Part shown: in pieces, positions 24,149 to 34,620 of the stretch
How the letters are laid out: each line of letters opens with the position of its first letter
Position numbering within the stretch: position 1 is the first letter of the stretch
NCBI GenBank assembly: GCA_964019135.1
Contig: OZ025248.1
Location: forward strand, 30,125,670-30,189,669
Reading direction: 5' to 3'
Source: Arenicola marina
Taxonomy: Eukaryota > Annelida > Polychaeta > Arenicolidae
Length of the DNA stretch: 64,000 bases
Notes under the pieces: generated by a model
What the model was told of the DNA's origin: nothing
The model's input: only the letters and a program-made list of their open reading frames with translations
Database searches by the model: none
Program-made: the position numbers and the translations under genes

Positions 24149-26441
24149 TTGATGAAACATGGCTCCAAACCCTTCCACTGATTCAGAATGCTTCATGTTT
24201 TACTGATAAACATACCACAAATACCACCATTTGATTAAGTCGTCGAAGCTACTTACTTTTAAACGGCGACTAACATTTTGGCCCCCATTATGACGGGCAC
24301 GCCATGACATAGGGCTTCACAGAAAATTAATCCAGCGATCACATACTCACAGACTGTGCACAATCGTCGTCAAAGACAACTACGACCTTCAAACGCTTAC
24401 AGATGACCTCACTCACAACTGCCACGTGCATACCAGCACTGGATGATGCCCTCAGTATTGGTGTTCATGACGATCCATCAGTGCTGTAACTTACGGAATC
24501 CAGTCACAGAGACTTTCGATCGAAAGCTTTTAGCCTTTTTCGTGGTGAGTCACCGATGGAACGGCGCTTTCTCACGGTTTATAAATCCTCTCGCATCTGG
24601 CACGACCGCCAATGCCGAGGCAAGCAAATCTCTAAGTGTGCACTGTCTCGGTGCTCGTTCAACACCAAGGCGAAATATTAAGAATAAGACGCATTTTTTA
24701 GACATAGTGCATAGACATTTTTGGCTAAATATATATGCACTGGGCACTTTTTTGCACTGTTTCGTATGGAACAGAAGATGCTTTGAAGATTGAATGCCAT
24801 TGATTTTCCGCAATGCGCTGTTATTTGTATCCCTCTTATGATAGAAAAAAGTTATTGACTGGGTTCTCCGCAGATATTGATATTGAGCTGATAACTGTGT
24901 CACTGACTGGGGTGAACTCAAATATATATTAATATTTATGCGGTTATCCCACTTTTATTCAAAGCGCCGCGATGTAATTGTCAAAGAGTAAATTAAATTT
25001 CCTCACTTGGTTAATGTTCGCTGCTGAGATATCCTTGCACAGCAAATGTTTACACCAATCATTAAAAAATAAACAAAATTCACGCTTCCCGACATCCGTG
25101 TCTCTCTGCTGTCATGAGAAAAGGTAGGAGGGAGGGGGAGGGGGGGGGGGGCGTCTGGTATATCGTGTTCCGTGGCAGCGGGGGTAGAGGGGCCTGATAC
25201 TGGCGATATCGCCCCATTATTATTACTATTATTTTAATAGTAATTTTAACTTTTTATTATTCTTCTTCTTATTATTTTTTAGTCTGTGTTTTTATTTGTA
25301 TTATTATTATTAGCGAGCTCAAGCGAGCTCTTAAGGTAACATGCAAGCATATTCAAAGTCCATTTCAAGCATAGGCTTGGGACTTTCATTTCGCGTAACA
25401 GCCCCCATAAGACGTGTTCGAGTTTGGAGTAAATATCAGCTGTACATATATATATTCAAGCAAAGAGAGGTCGAAGCTTATTATGTCATGTCTTTAATAA
25501 TTAAATCAGCTGCCCCACAAACTTAACGAATAAATTCTTGAATGTTATACAATGGATATATACTTAAATTTAAAGTTAATTTATATAAGCGATGCGCTAA
25601 ATGACTGTTGCCAATCTCCAAGTAGAGCATATTGAGTAGTTATGACGTCAAAATGTTATTATAAACATGACGTCACAATAGGAGTTCCTAAGCAACCGAA
25701 TGATGTGTCACAACACGTGCATGGTGTACTTCATCCCACCAAAGATATACTTTATGGCAAGCCGAAGTAAGATTAATTTTAACTATTAGTCTAGATGTAT
25801 CCCCTCGGAATATCTGAATTAATAAATATACGCTCGCATTTTTCAGGTAGCACCTATCCATATTATTATTATTATTATCTGCATTCGTATGTAGCATAAC
25901 ATATGTACGCGCTGGTTTCATACATCCAGCGTCAAAGATGACGTATTCTATTCATGTACAAATGGAATTAAGGATACAGTTAAGGTCATCAGACTTTATC
26001 ACCGTGATAAACGTCTCGCGCGTATAAAATAGTTTGTCGAAAGTCCCGTATTACAAATCTTATTTTTGGTTGACAGAGGCTCTAAAACTCGTGTCACGTG
26101 AGCTCTTAAGATTTAGCTATGGTAAAGAGATATCTAATACGTTGCTAAAATATGCCTTTGTGTTAGAGGATCTTAGATGAGAAAGTTGACTCACCATATC
26201 GCTAACAACAATTGCAAAAAGAAGTCGTAGGGTGTTATTCCCCGCTTGGAGCCGCGTGTTGTGTCCATTGTTGTATCATCACCACCGAGGCTCACCACCG
26301 AGGCCCTAGCATTGACTGAACCACCGGATGGTCTGGCCGCCAGCTCCCGGGTATTGTCCCTGGTATTCCGTCACAAGGAACGCCTCAAAACATATATTGC
26401 TTCGCGCGGGAGGAACAGCTTTATAAACAGCTTTTTTCCAC
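24149..26441. other. Non-genic stretch, AT-rich in parts
   Basis: It includes ATT-type microsatellites at about 25215-25312 and 25860-25878 and a G run at about 25140-25152. Two overlapping open frames on opposite strands at 24443-24921 (116 and 123 aa) show no recognisable domain. Exact TGACGTCA sites occur at 25643 and 25668. Confidence 0.5.
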
Positions 26442-26468
26442 CAGGGGCGGATCCAGACTTTAGGGGGT
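26442..26468 (+). mobile_element. Possible DNA-transposon terminal repeat (solo end)
   Basis: The sequence caggggcggatccagact is very like the terminal repeats of the element at 34134-34378. No matching opposite end was found within a few hundred bases, so this may be a fragment or chance. Confidence 0.3.
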
Positions 26469-26566
26469 GTGTATGGGGGGGGGGGGGCTTGAATTTAGCG
26501 GTTACAGTGCATAGGCGGCGGATGCGGGGGGGGGGGGGGGCGTGGCACTGGCCCTTCTTCAGCTTC

Positions 26567-26697
26567 GTGTATGCTTCGCCAACTTCTTGGTACCCTTTGG
26601 GCCTAGAGCGGGAACTGGACCGCCCCCCCTCCCCGAATCCCACCGACCGCACCGACCCCACCCGCCCCACACACCCTTACAGCTGGACTCGATCCTG
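26567..26697 (+). repeat. Dispersed repeat, copy 1
   Basis: It is closely similar to 30730-30857, sharing cgccaacttcttggtaccct and ctggaccgcc followed by a C-rich tail. The element type is unknown. Confidence 0.65.
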
Positions 26698-27838
26698 GAC
26701 AGGGATAGGTTTCTGTATTCTCGGGGTCTAAACCTGTCGATGATGGGGGGGGGGCTTCTGCGGCTTGACCAGGGGGTTGGCGGGCTTAAGCCGCACTACC
26801 TCCCCCCTCCCCCACTCCACTGACCACTATTATATCCATGACTTGAGATTACCTGACATCCTTGAAGACCGAGTAGAGTTTTCGTGTCGTCTTGTAGTAC
26901 AAACTGTCTGGCCAAGTATTTGGTAAGCTGACTTATTTGCAGGAAGAACAACAACTGCATGGGCATGAGAAAATCAATAGATTAGTCGATAGATTAACTT
27001 AATCTAGCCCGTAATTGATTCTGAGCTTACTTACTTCTGGAATCAGCTACAGTCCAGCGAGTAACATATACGGTGTCAAGGTTAAAGCAGAACAAGAAAA
27101 CATTACACTTCGGACAAATGACACCAGATATAGAGGCCAAAAGGATCATTCCTCAGCCAGCATCGTATGCGTCGTACACCAAGAAAACGACGGCATCAAG
27201 ACCTCATGGACATCATAGCAACAGCATTGTGATCAGAAATGAAATAAGTGTTTTTGTAAATTCTGTTTTTTTGTTTAAAATGGTGCCTGGCGAAAAACTC
27301 AAAAATGTAGGTATATAAATTTGTAATCGAAAAGTCGTTTAAGATTTTAAGTCTGAATGGGTATAATAGTATATCTTTCACGTGAATCTAACTAGAGTGC
27401 ATAACATTGTTTTACAATGAATAATACATTGGCAAGCAGCAACTTGGTCTATTGCTGTCTCTCATACTATACTGCCCAACAACCTTTGACGAATGGCCTG
27501 GCTTTGACAATCAAAGTAATTGTACTCCTTGAGCCCAGGTTAAAAAGAAATGTCCAACGCATGCCAACATGTAAAACAACCCTGGCATGGTAGATGATAT
27601 CCCCATCACCCATTGAATACATGAGGTCTGGATACTGAGTAGGCGTTCCGTGACCAAAAAGCCAGACCTGGCGCAGACTGTTCATCCCAGTACTTCCGTT
27701 CCAAGTAATTCACTTGTTACGTGTTGTCAGGCGATCCGCTGGACGCCAAACAAAACATCGGCAACAACCCCGGTCCGGGATCAATGGCGGCCATTTGTGT
27801 GTCAGATTTATTTATTTATAAGTGTGCAGTGGGGTACC
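26698..27838. other. Non-genic stretch, nothing recognised
   Basis: Mostly unique AT-balanced DNA with a G run near 26743. Small open frames at 27015-27318 lack recognisable domains. Confidence 0.5.
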
Positions 27839-27956
27839 GCGCTCGCTACCAGCTGGACCACAGGGGTCGCCCCGCGGGGGCTTTCCACGCCTGCCGAGCG
27901 CGACAGAACCCAGTGGCATGGAACATTCGCCAGAGGGAGCTGGGGAACAATATACA
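27839..27956 (+). repeat. Direct repeat, left flank of the 28-bp array
   Basis: It aligns with 30138-30247 at roughly 80% identity by eye, starting gcgctcgctaccagctgg and ending around atataca. The two copies lie just outside the ends of the 2-kb array. It has no LTR-like boundaries. Confidence 0.75.
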
Positions 27957-27979
27957 ACTCGAATACTATTACGCTGAGA

Positions 27980-29987
27980 AGTCACACTGTAGGTTAGTGT
28001 GTAACAGTGTCACACTGTAGATCGGTGTGTAACAGTGTCACAATGCAGGTCAGTGTGTAACAGTGTCACAATGCAGGTGAGTGTGTAACAGTGTCACACT
28101 GCAGGTCGGTGTGTAACAGTGTCACACTGCAGGTCGGTGTGTAACAGTGTCACACTCCAGGTCAGTGTGTAACAGTGTCACAATGCAGGTCAGTGTGTAA
28201 CAGTGTCACAATGCAGGTCAGTGTGTAAAAGTGTCACACTGCAGGTCGGTGTGTAACAGTGTCACAATGCAGGTCAGTGTGTAACAGTGTCACAATGCAG
28301 GTGAGTGTGTAACAGTGTCACACTGCAGGTCGGTGTGTAACAGTGTCACACTGCAGGTCGGTGTGTAACAGTGTCACAATGCAGGTCGGTGTGTAACAGC
28401 GTCACAATGCAGGTCAGTGTGTAACAGTGTCACACTCCAGGTGAGTGCGTAACAGTGTCACACTGCAGGTCGGTGTGTAACAGTGTCACAATGCAGGTCA
28501 GTGTGTAACAGTGTCACCCTGCAGGTCAGTGTGGAGCAGTGTCACACTGCAGGTCGGTGTGTAACAGTGTCACAATGCAGGTCAGTGTGTAACAGTGTCA
28601 CATTCCAGGTGTTGTGTAACAGTGTCACACAGCAGGTCGGTGTGTAACAGTGTCACAATGCAGATCAGTGTGTAACAGTGTCACACTGCAGGTCGGTGTG
28701 TAACAGTGTCACAATGCAGGTCAGTGTGTAACAGTGTCACACTCCAGGTGAGTGTGTAACAGTGTCACACTGCAGGTCGGTGTGTAACAGTGTCACACTC
28801 CAGTTCAGTGTGTAACAGTGTCACAATGCAGGTCAGTGTGTAACAGTGTCACAATGCAGGTCAGTGCGTAAAAGTGTCACACTGCAGGTCGGTGTGTAAC
28901 AGTGTCACAATGCAGGTCAGTGTGTAACAGTGTCACAATGCAGGTGAGTGTGTAACAGTGTCACACTGCAGGTCGGTGTGTAACAGTGTCACACTGCAGG
29001 TCGGTGTGTAACAGTGTCACAATGCAGGTCGGTGTGTAACAGCGTCACAATGCAGGTCAGTGTGTAACAGTGTCACACTCCAGGTGAGTGCGTAACAGTG
29101 TCACACTGCAGGTCGGTGTGTAACAGTGTCACAATGCAGGTCAGTGTGTAACAGTGTCACCCTGCAGGTCAGTGTGGAGCAGTGTCACACTGCAGGTCGG
29201 TGTGTAACAGTGTCACAATGCAGGTCAGTGTGTAACAGTGTCACACTCCAGGTGTTGTGTAACAGTGTCACACTGCAGGTCGGTGTGTAACAGTGTCACA
29301 ATGCAGGTGAGTGTGTAACAGTGTCACACTGCAGGTCGGTGTGTAACAGTGTCACAATGCAGGTCAGTGTGTAACAGTGTCACACTCCAGGTGAGTGTGT
29401 AACAGTGTCACACCGCAGGTCGGTGTGTAACAGTGTCACAATGCAGGTCAGTGTGTAGCAGTGTCACCCTGCAGGTGAGTGTGTAACAGTGTCACACTGC
29501 AGGTCGGTGTGTAACAGTGTCACACTGCAGGTCGGTGTGTAACAGTGTCACCCTGCAGGTCAGTGTGTAACAGTGTCACACTGCAGGTCGGTGTGTAACA
29601 GTGTTACAATGCAGGTCAGTGTGTAACCGTGTCACACTGCAGGTCGGTGTGTAACAGTGTCACAATGCAGGTCGGTGTGTAACAGCGTCACAATGCAGGT
29701 CAGTGTGTAACTGTGTCACACTCCAGGTGAGTGCGTAACAGTGTCACACTGCAGGTCGGTGTGTAACAGTGTCACAATGCAGGTTAGTGTGTAACAGTGT
29801 CACCCTGCAGGTGAGTGTGTAACAGTGTCACACTGCAGGTCGGTGTGTAACAGTGTCACACTGCAGGTCGATATGTAACAGTGTCACGCTGCAGGTCGGT
29901 GTGTAACAGTGTCATACTGAAGGTCGCTATGTGACAGTGTCACACTACATGTCGGTGTGTAACCATGAAACTTGCAGATCAGTGTGC
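27980..29987. repeat. 28-bp satellite array, ~70 units, with 643-bp higher-order period
   Basis: Units contain gtgtgtaacagtgtcaca followed by one of several variant tails (ctgcaggtcg, atgcaggtca, ctccaggtga, cctgcaggtc). Rare variants recur exactly 643 bp apart: gtgtaacagc at 28391, 29034 and 29677; gtggagcagt at 28531 and 29174; gttgtgtaac at 28611 and 29254. This equals 23 units of 28 bp minus one base, because the gttgtgtaac unit is 1 bp short. The last ~100 bp are degenerate. Confidence 0.95.
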
Positions 29988-30137
29988 AGTCGTAACCTTT
30001 CACCTTTCTTTCCGTTAACCGTTAACCGGGAAATCGTCCAGGCTTTGTCCAGTTATATATAGGCCCCGTATCAAGCACGTATGGAATAAACTTCACGGAC
30101 GCTAACGCAGAAGATGAAACAAAAATCTGTCTGTACT

Positions 30138-30247
30138 GCGCTCGCTACCAGCTGGGCCACCGGGGGCGCCCCGCGGGGCTCTCCACGCCGGCCGAGAGCG
30201 ACAGAACGCAGTGCAGGCGACGATCACCAGGGTGAGCTTTGGGATAT
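30138..30247 (+). repeat. Direct repeat, right flank of the 28-bp array
   Basis: Partner of 27839-27956, starting gcgctcgctaccagctgg and followed at once by a C run. The 150 bp between the array and this repeat are unique. Confidence 0.75.
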
Positions 30248-30729
30248 ACACCCCCCCCCCCACCCCTACCCCTTGCCCACCCCGCCTCGATCGTGACATG
30301 TTGTTCCCCTTGTCACTCGTCAACGCTTGATTAGTTCAGGTCGGGTGGTCAGCCACTACATACATAAGGTCCCAAAGACCTAGCAGAGTGGCCGGCCCGC
30401 CGTCCGTCCCATCCCACCGAGCCACCCTCCGCCGGTCGCGTCCCGTCCAGCCCCGCCCTGCCCCGTTCGCACCCCCTCCCCCCCCCCCCCCTCCACATCG
30501 CCCCTCCTCCACCCCTCAGCCCACCCATGCCCCCCTACACGCCCCCCGCCCCGCACCGTCGCCCACGCTGCAATGCTGACACCGCTCGGCCCTCTGAAAC
30601 CCAATGGTTGGCGGATGTCAGGTCCAGCGAGGAACAAGAAGGGGGGGTTAGACTTGTCACGCAATCGCCATTATTAAAGTGGATTTAGCTCGGCCGGCCC
30701 TGTGTCTTAGCGCCACTAAAGGTCTTCGC
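30248..30729. other. C-rich non-genic stretch
   Basis: C-rich low-complexity DNA, especially 30400-30560, with C runs near 30249 and 30479. No gene was recognised. Confidence 0.5.
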
Positions 30730-30857
30730 GTGTGTGCGTCGCCAACTTCTTGGTACCCTGTGGGCCACGAGTGGGACCTGGACCGCCCACCCCCCCCCCC
30801 CTACTCCCAATGCCACCCACCCCACCCACACTCTCACCCTTACCGCCGGACCCTTTC
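30730..30857 (+). repeat. Dispersed repeat, copy 2
   Basis: Partner of 26567-26697, in the same orientation. The first ~58 bp are about 84% alike by eye, and the C-rich remainder is looser. Confidence 0.65.
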
Positions 30858-31372
30858 CGATTCCCTTTGACCCCGTATCACGTGACCACAGCCCGCAGTC
30901 CTTTAAGATTGCAGCAGCGCGAAGAGCTGGTTCCTTTATACTGAGTGACACGCGAAAGGGGGCGGGGGTAGGCTTGGAGGGCGGTTGGGTGGGTGGGGGT
31001 GACCCGCCAAAGGAGGCAGGGGACAGGCGGAGTGGCATTCAGCAGGCAGGAAGAACCGTGATCGGCACACATTTCCCATCACGCTGACAGGAAAGAGACT
31101 CGCATTTGTCATGACATTGGGATCGAGACGACCTTGAGGCAGACTGGGAGTGGTGCGGGCTGGTGGCTGGTGGCGGGGTTGGGGAATGAGGTGTGTGGGG
31201 CGGGGTGGGGGGTGGGGGGTGGACTTGTCTGGTAGGTACAGGTGGGGTGATGTTGAGGAGTAGGGGGCCGAGGTAGATAGAAGGCTGAGCGGTGTGGGCT
31301 TTAGTTGTGCATATGTGTATGTGTAGGTTTGGGGGGGGGGGGGGGGGGTGGGGGTGGTGACACTAACTATTA
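30858..31372. other. G-rich non-genic stretch
   Basis: Mixed DNA becoming G/T-rich, with a long G run at about 31331-31348. No gene was recognised. Confidence 0.5.
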
Positions 31373-31748
31373 GCCTAGCCGCCTGGATCTCTCTGGATCT
31401 GTGCCAGCCTAGCCGCCTGGAATTCTCTGGATCTGTACCAGCCTAGCCACCTGGACCTCTCTGGATCTGTACAAGCCTAGCCACCTGGATCTCTTTGGAT
31501 CTGTACCAGCCTAGCCGCCTGGATCTCTCTGGATCTGTACCAGCCTAGCTGCCTGGATCTCTCTGGATCTGTACTAGCCTAGCCGTCTGGATCTCTCTGG
31601 ATCTGTACCAGCCAAGCCGCCTGAATCTCTCTGGATCTGTACTAGCCTAGCCGCCTAGACCTCTCTGAATCTGTACCTGCCTAGCCGCCTGGACCTCTCT
31701 GGACCTGTACCAGCCTAGCCGCTTAGATCTCTCTGGATCTGTACTAGC
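31373..31748. repeat. 34-bp minisatellite, about 11 units
   Basis: Each unit reads gcctagccgcctggatctct followed by ctggatctgtacca. Point variants are scattered. Boundaries are sharp on the left, right after the G run, and at about 31748. Confidence 0.95.
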
Positions 31749-34133
31749 TGCGTCGGGATCAGTAACTGCTTCAGGGTATCTAAACTTGCTTCCCACCCAC
31801 CCACCGTCTTGCCGAGTGGTTGATATTGCTCGCAGTTCACTCAGACACGTATATAATGCCTTTCATACATCTGTAAGTTAGTCCTGTCAGCCTTGGCGGG
31901 GGAGGACGATGAAGAGGGCGACAGACGGGGTCGGCAGATAGATGGGTGCAAGAGGTTTGCTTAGGCGGGTTAGGGGTGGGGGCGGGGATGGGGGGGGGAC
32001 TTATGGCAGATCCGTCCGGTAAGAAAACAAAAACGAGAATAGAAATGAGAAGACTAGATGACTCGCCATTTTGATAGAGTCGGAAGCTTGCTGATAAATT
32101 TGAAGATAAACTGCCAAATATGTCTGCGATTTAAAGTGTCTGCCTGGCCGGTCAAGATGATAATGTGATTTTTCCGTTCCAGACAGCGGCGGTGTCGTCG
32201 CCGCCATATGCATAAATGTGCCACCGGATTCTACTTGATGTCATATCTTGCGTAACAGTCCTTTCCGCAATAACGAAACTGATGTACCTACATTATCGCT
32301 CAATGCTTACGGCATCCACGCAATAATCATTGTAATAGGGCTTTGGCCAAAGAGCGCAGAACGAGGATTGTCATGATATATGTAAGAAGGGGCAGCGCTC
32401 TAATCGGCTTCTATAGATTAGAAATTCAACAAATTTTCGTTTCCTGCGACGTTACATTAAACAAGTAAAGATCTGTAACACTCGTTTGTCTGTTGTAGAA
32501 TTAATGTATCGCAGTTATCTCTGTGTCAGATCACATAGTAAATGCGGCTATTCCTAAAAGGCACGACACAATATTCGTACAGTGCGCAATATTGAATCAG
32601 TATTGATACCTATTCAGTTCCCCGACAAGTTAAACATGCGAGGCTTCTAGAATCGAGGATCGAAGATTTGTCTTCAAAATAGGACGATCGTAGATTATTG
32701 CAGTACACGGCAGACGTCAGCAATACGTGCGCTATACTGAAACAATGGTTCGCCCTAACATGGAAGAATGCCTCATAGTTGTTGCCATCCGTAAATCGAA
32801 AATTGCTCGGGGATTGAATGAACAATCCTTCGAGCGTCCGATGTTCTACCGACGGGCGCTAACCGGGTTTCGTAGTGATCGGTCGCTTTTCAAGTGCCGG
32901 TCTCTGAACTCCCTCCCAACAAAATTCGTTATAATAATACCTTCAAAGAGAAAAAACATCAATTTCTGTTCGGTCGATGCATAGATCCATCATATATAGA
33001 GATGGACAAAAAGGATCCGAATATTAAATAGATTTATCCAGATAGATCTAATGCAAATTAACCCAGTCAGTTCGATAATTCCAATAAATGCAGCGACGAC
33101 CAGTTCTGTCGAGGAGCTGCCACGGTGATCATGGCCACTAACATTCGATAGCGCAGTCTGTTGCAGCCTTGCAGGCCAATAGGTCATAGACTGGACTCAG
33201 GGGATATTTCATCGAGCCAATTTAGTGAACATGATTGGCCTAAAATACCAATATTTCATTTCATTTCATTCCAGTGCTGGTGTACTTAATATATTGTATG
33301 AACAGCGCAAAATGATTACTTTTAATCGCATTTGACAAGTTGGTTTTTGCAATAATAATAGCATAATACCACAATGTAATATTCGTGTAGCGCATTACAC
33401 GCAGCGTAGTATTCGTAATCATACTAGTGGGGCGGATATGTGACAAAAAATAGGCAAGATGTTCGTTTCCGGCGGAAAGCATGAAAATTGGTATATAGGG
33501 GTTTTAAGAGTCGCTGATTCCGATAAAAAAGGAGACATTGGGTACGAGCGCTGTATCCCGCTCAAAATGAGGGTTGAAGTGGGGATGAGGCACCAGAGGA
33601 ATTTACTCGAACCCGTGTGGCAATAGATTCAGTTGCTACGCGTTGCTAACGTTATTCATTAATTGTTTCCAGGCAAAGTTATTATGACGTCATATTAAAG
33701 AGCGCAAAGATAGTGGTTACATGTCTGTTAAGTCTCAGGGGTCGTATTCATAATCGCCACTTAGGCTACGCCAATAGACTTAGCACTAAGTGGAAGATTT
33801 ATCGAGGGATTATCGGGTTCAAAATGCATAAGTAGTTACCCAAGAATTGGATTTTCCTAATTAAGAAATTATAAAATTATATTGAAGAGAATAATAATGA
33901 ATAATAATCCTGAACACCACCACAGCGAGCTGATGAGGCTAAGACGAAAATGCACTTTTCGTGCGTAACTTACGAGGGGATTATGAATACGGCCCCAGGG
34001 CTCTTGAAGTATCTATCGTCACATACGCACAACCAATCAGTGCTACATGTTGACATACCACCAGATAGAGACAGCCCAATATTCTGATGAATATCTCAAA
34101 GTAGAGACTTGTGTGTCAATGTTAGTCCATACT
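31749..34133. other. Non-genic stretch, nothing recognised
   Basis: Unique DNA, AT-richer after 32200. A short catttcatttcatt run lies at about 33256. One exact TGACGTCA site lies at 33685. No gene, RNA or long repeat was recognised. Confidence 0.5.
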
Positions 34134-34378
34134 CAGTGGCGGATCTAGGGGGGAGGGGTTAGGGGGGTTGCAACCCCCCCCCATTGGGAACCAGAACATA
34201 CAACATACATGTTAACATACATGTTAAAGTCCCAAGTCTTCAGAGAGCAACCCCCCCCCCTTGGGAAACTGAACATACACTGTTAAAGTCGGCTTCTCCG
34301 AGCACGCCCCCCCCCGGTCGAAAGTTTTTCAGAGAGACACCCCCCCCCCCCCTTGGCAAATTTCTAGATCCGCCCCTG
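34134..34378 (+). mobile_element. Short TIR element (MITE), hAT-like ends
   Basis: The left end cagtggcggatctag (34134-34148) is the inverse of the right end (34364-34378; complement caggggcggatctag), 14 of 15 bases matching. The interior is non-coding and repeats an aaccccccccc-ttgggaa-gaacataca-gttaaagtc module. Ends of this type are common in hAT-related non-autonomous elements. I could not find a convincing 8-bp target duplication, so the superfamily is tentative. Confidence 0.6.
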
Positions 34379-34420
34379 AATTACCTACATTGACCCGATT
34401 GCCACATCGGACAGTACCAG

Positions 34421-34620
34421 TCCAGTCGCCATTTAACTGTTATCAGCTTACATATATGTAAGCTGATAACAGTTAAATGGCGATATATATGTAAGCTGAT
34501 AACAGTTAAATGGCGATATATATGTAAGCTGATAACAGTTAAATGGCGATATATATGTAAGCTGATAACAGTTAAATGGCGATATATATGTAAGCTGATA
34601 ACAGTTAAATAGCGGCTGGA
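34421..34620. mobile_element. 200-bp palindrome/tandem element with 34-bp inverted ends
   Basis: The left arm 34421-34454 and right arm 34587-34620 are inverted repeats matching at 32 of 34 bases. The first 56 bp of the core (34427-34482) form a perfect palindrome centred on catatatg. The right half of it is then repeated in direct orientation every 33 bp, with gtaagctgataacag at 34458, 34491, 34524, 34557 and 34590. It looks like a foldback or MITE whose terminal repeat was tandemly amplified. No target duplication could be fixed. Confidence 0.75.

Noticed and set aside
24443-24921. Overlapping 116- and 123-codon frames on opposite strands
   Set aside because: No domain on either strand and no splice or transcript signal that decides between them.
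27980-29987. CRISPR-like array because of the 28-bp repeat
   Set aside because: There are no unique spacers, units are contiguous and the DNA is eukaryotic.
27839-30247. LTR-type element because of direct repeats flanking a 2-kb interior
   Set aside because: The repeats are only ~115 bp, lack LTR boundaries, and the interior is pure satellite with no element genes.
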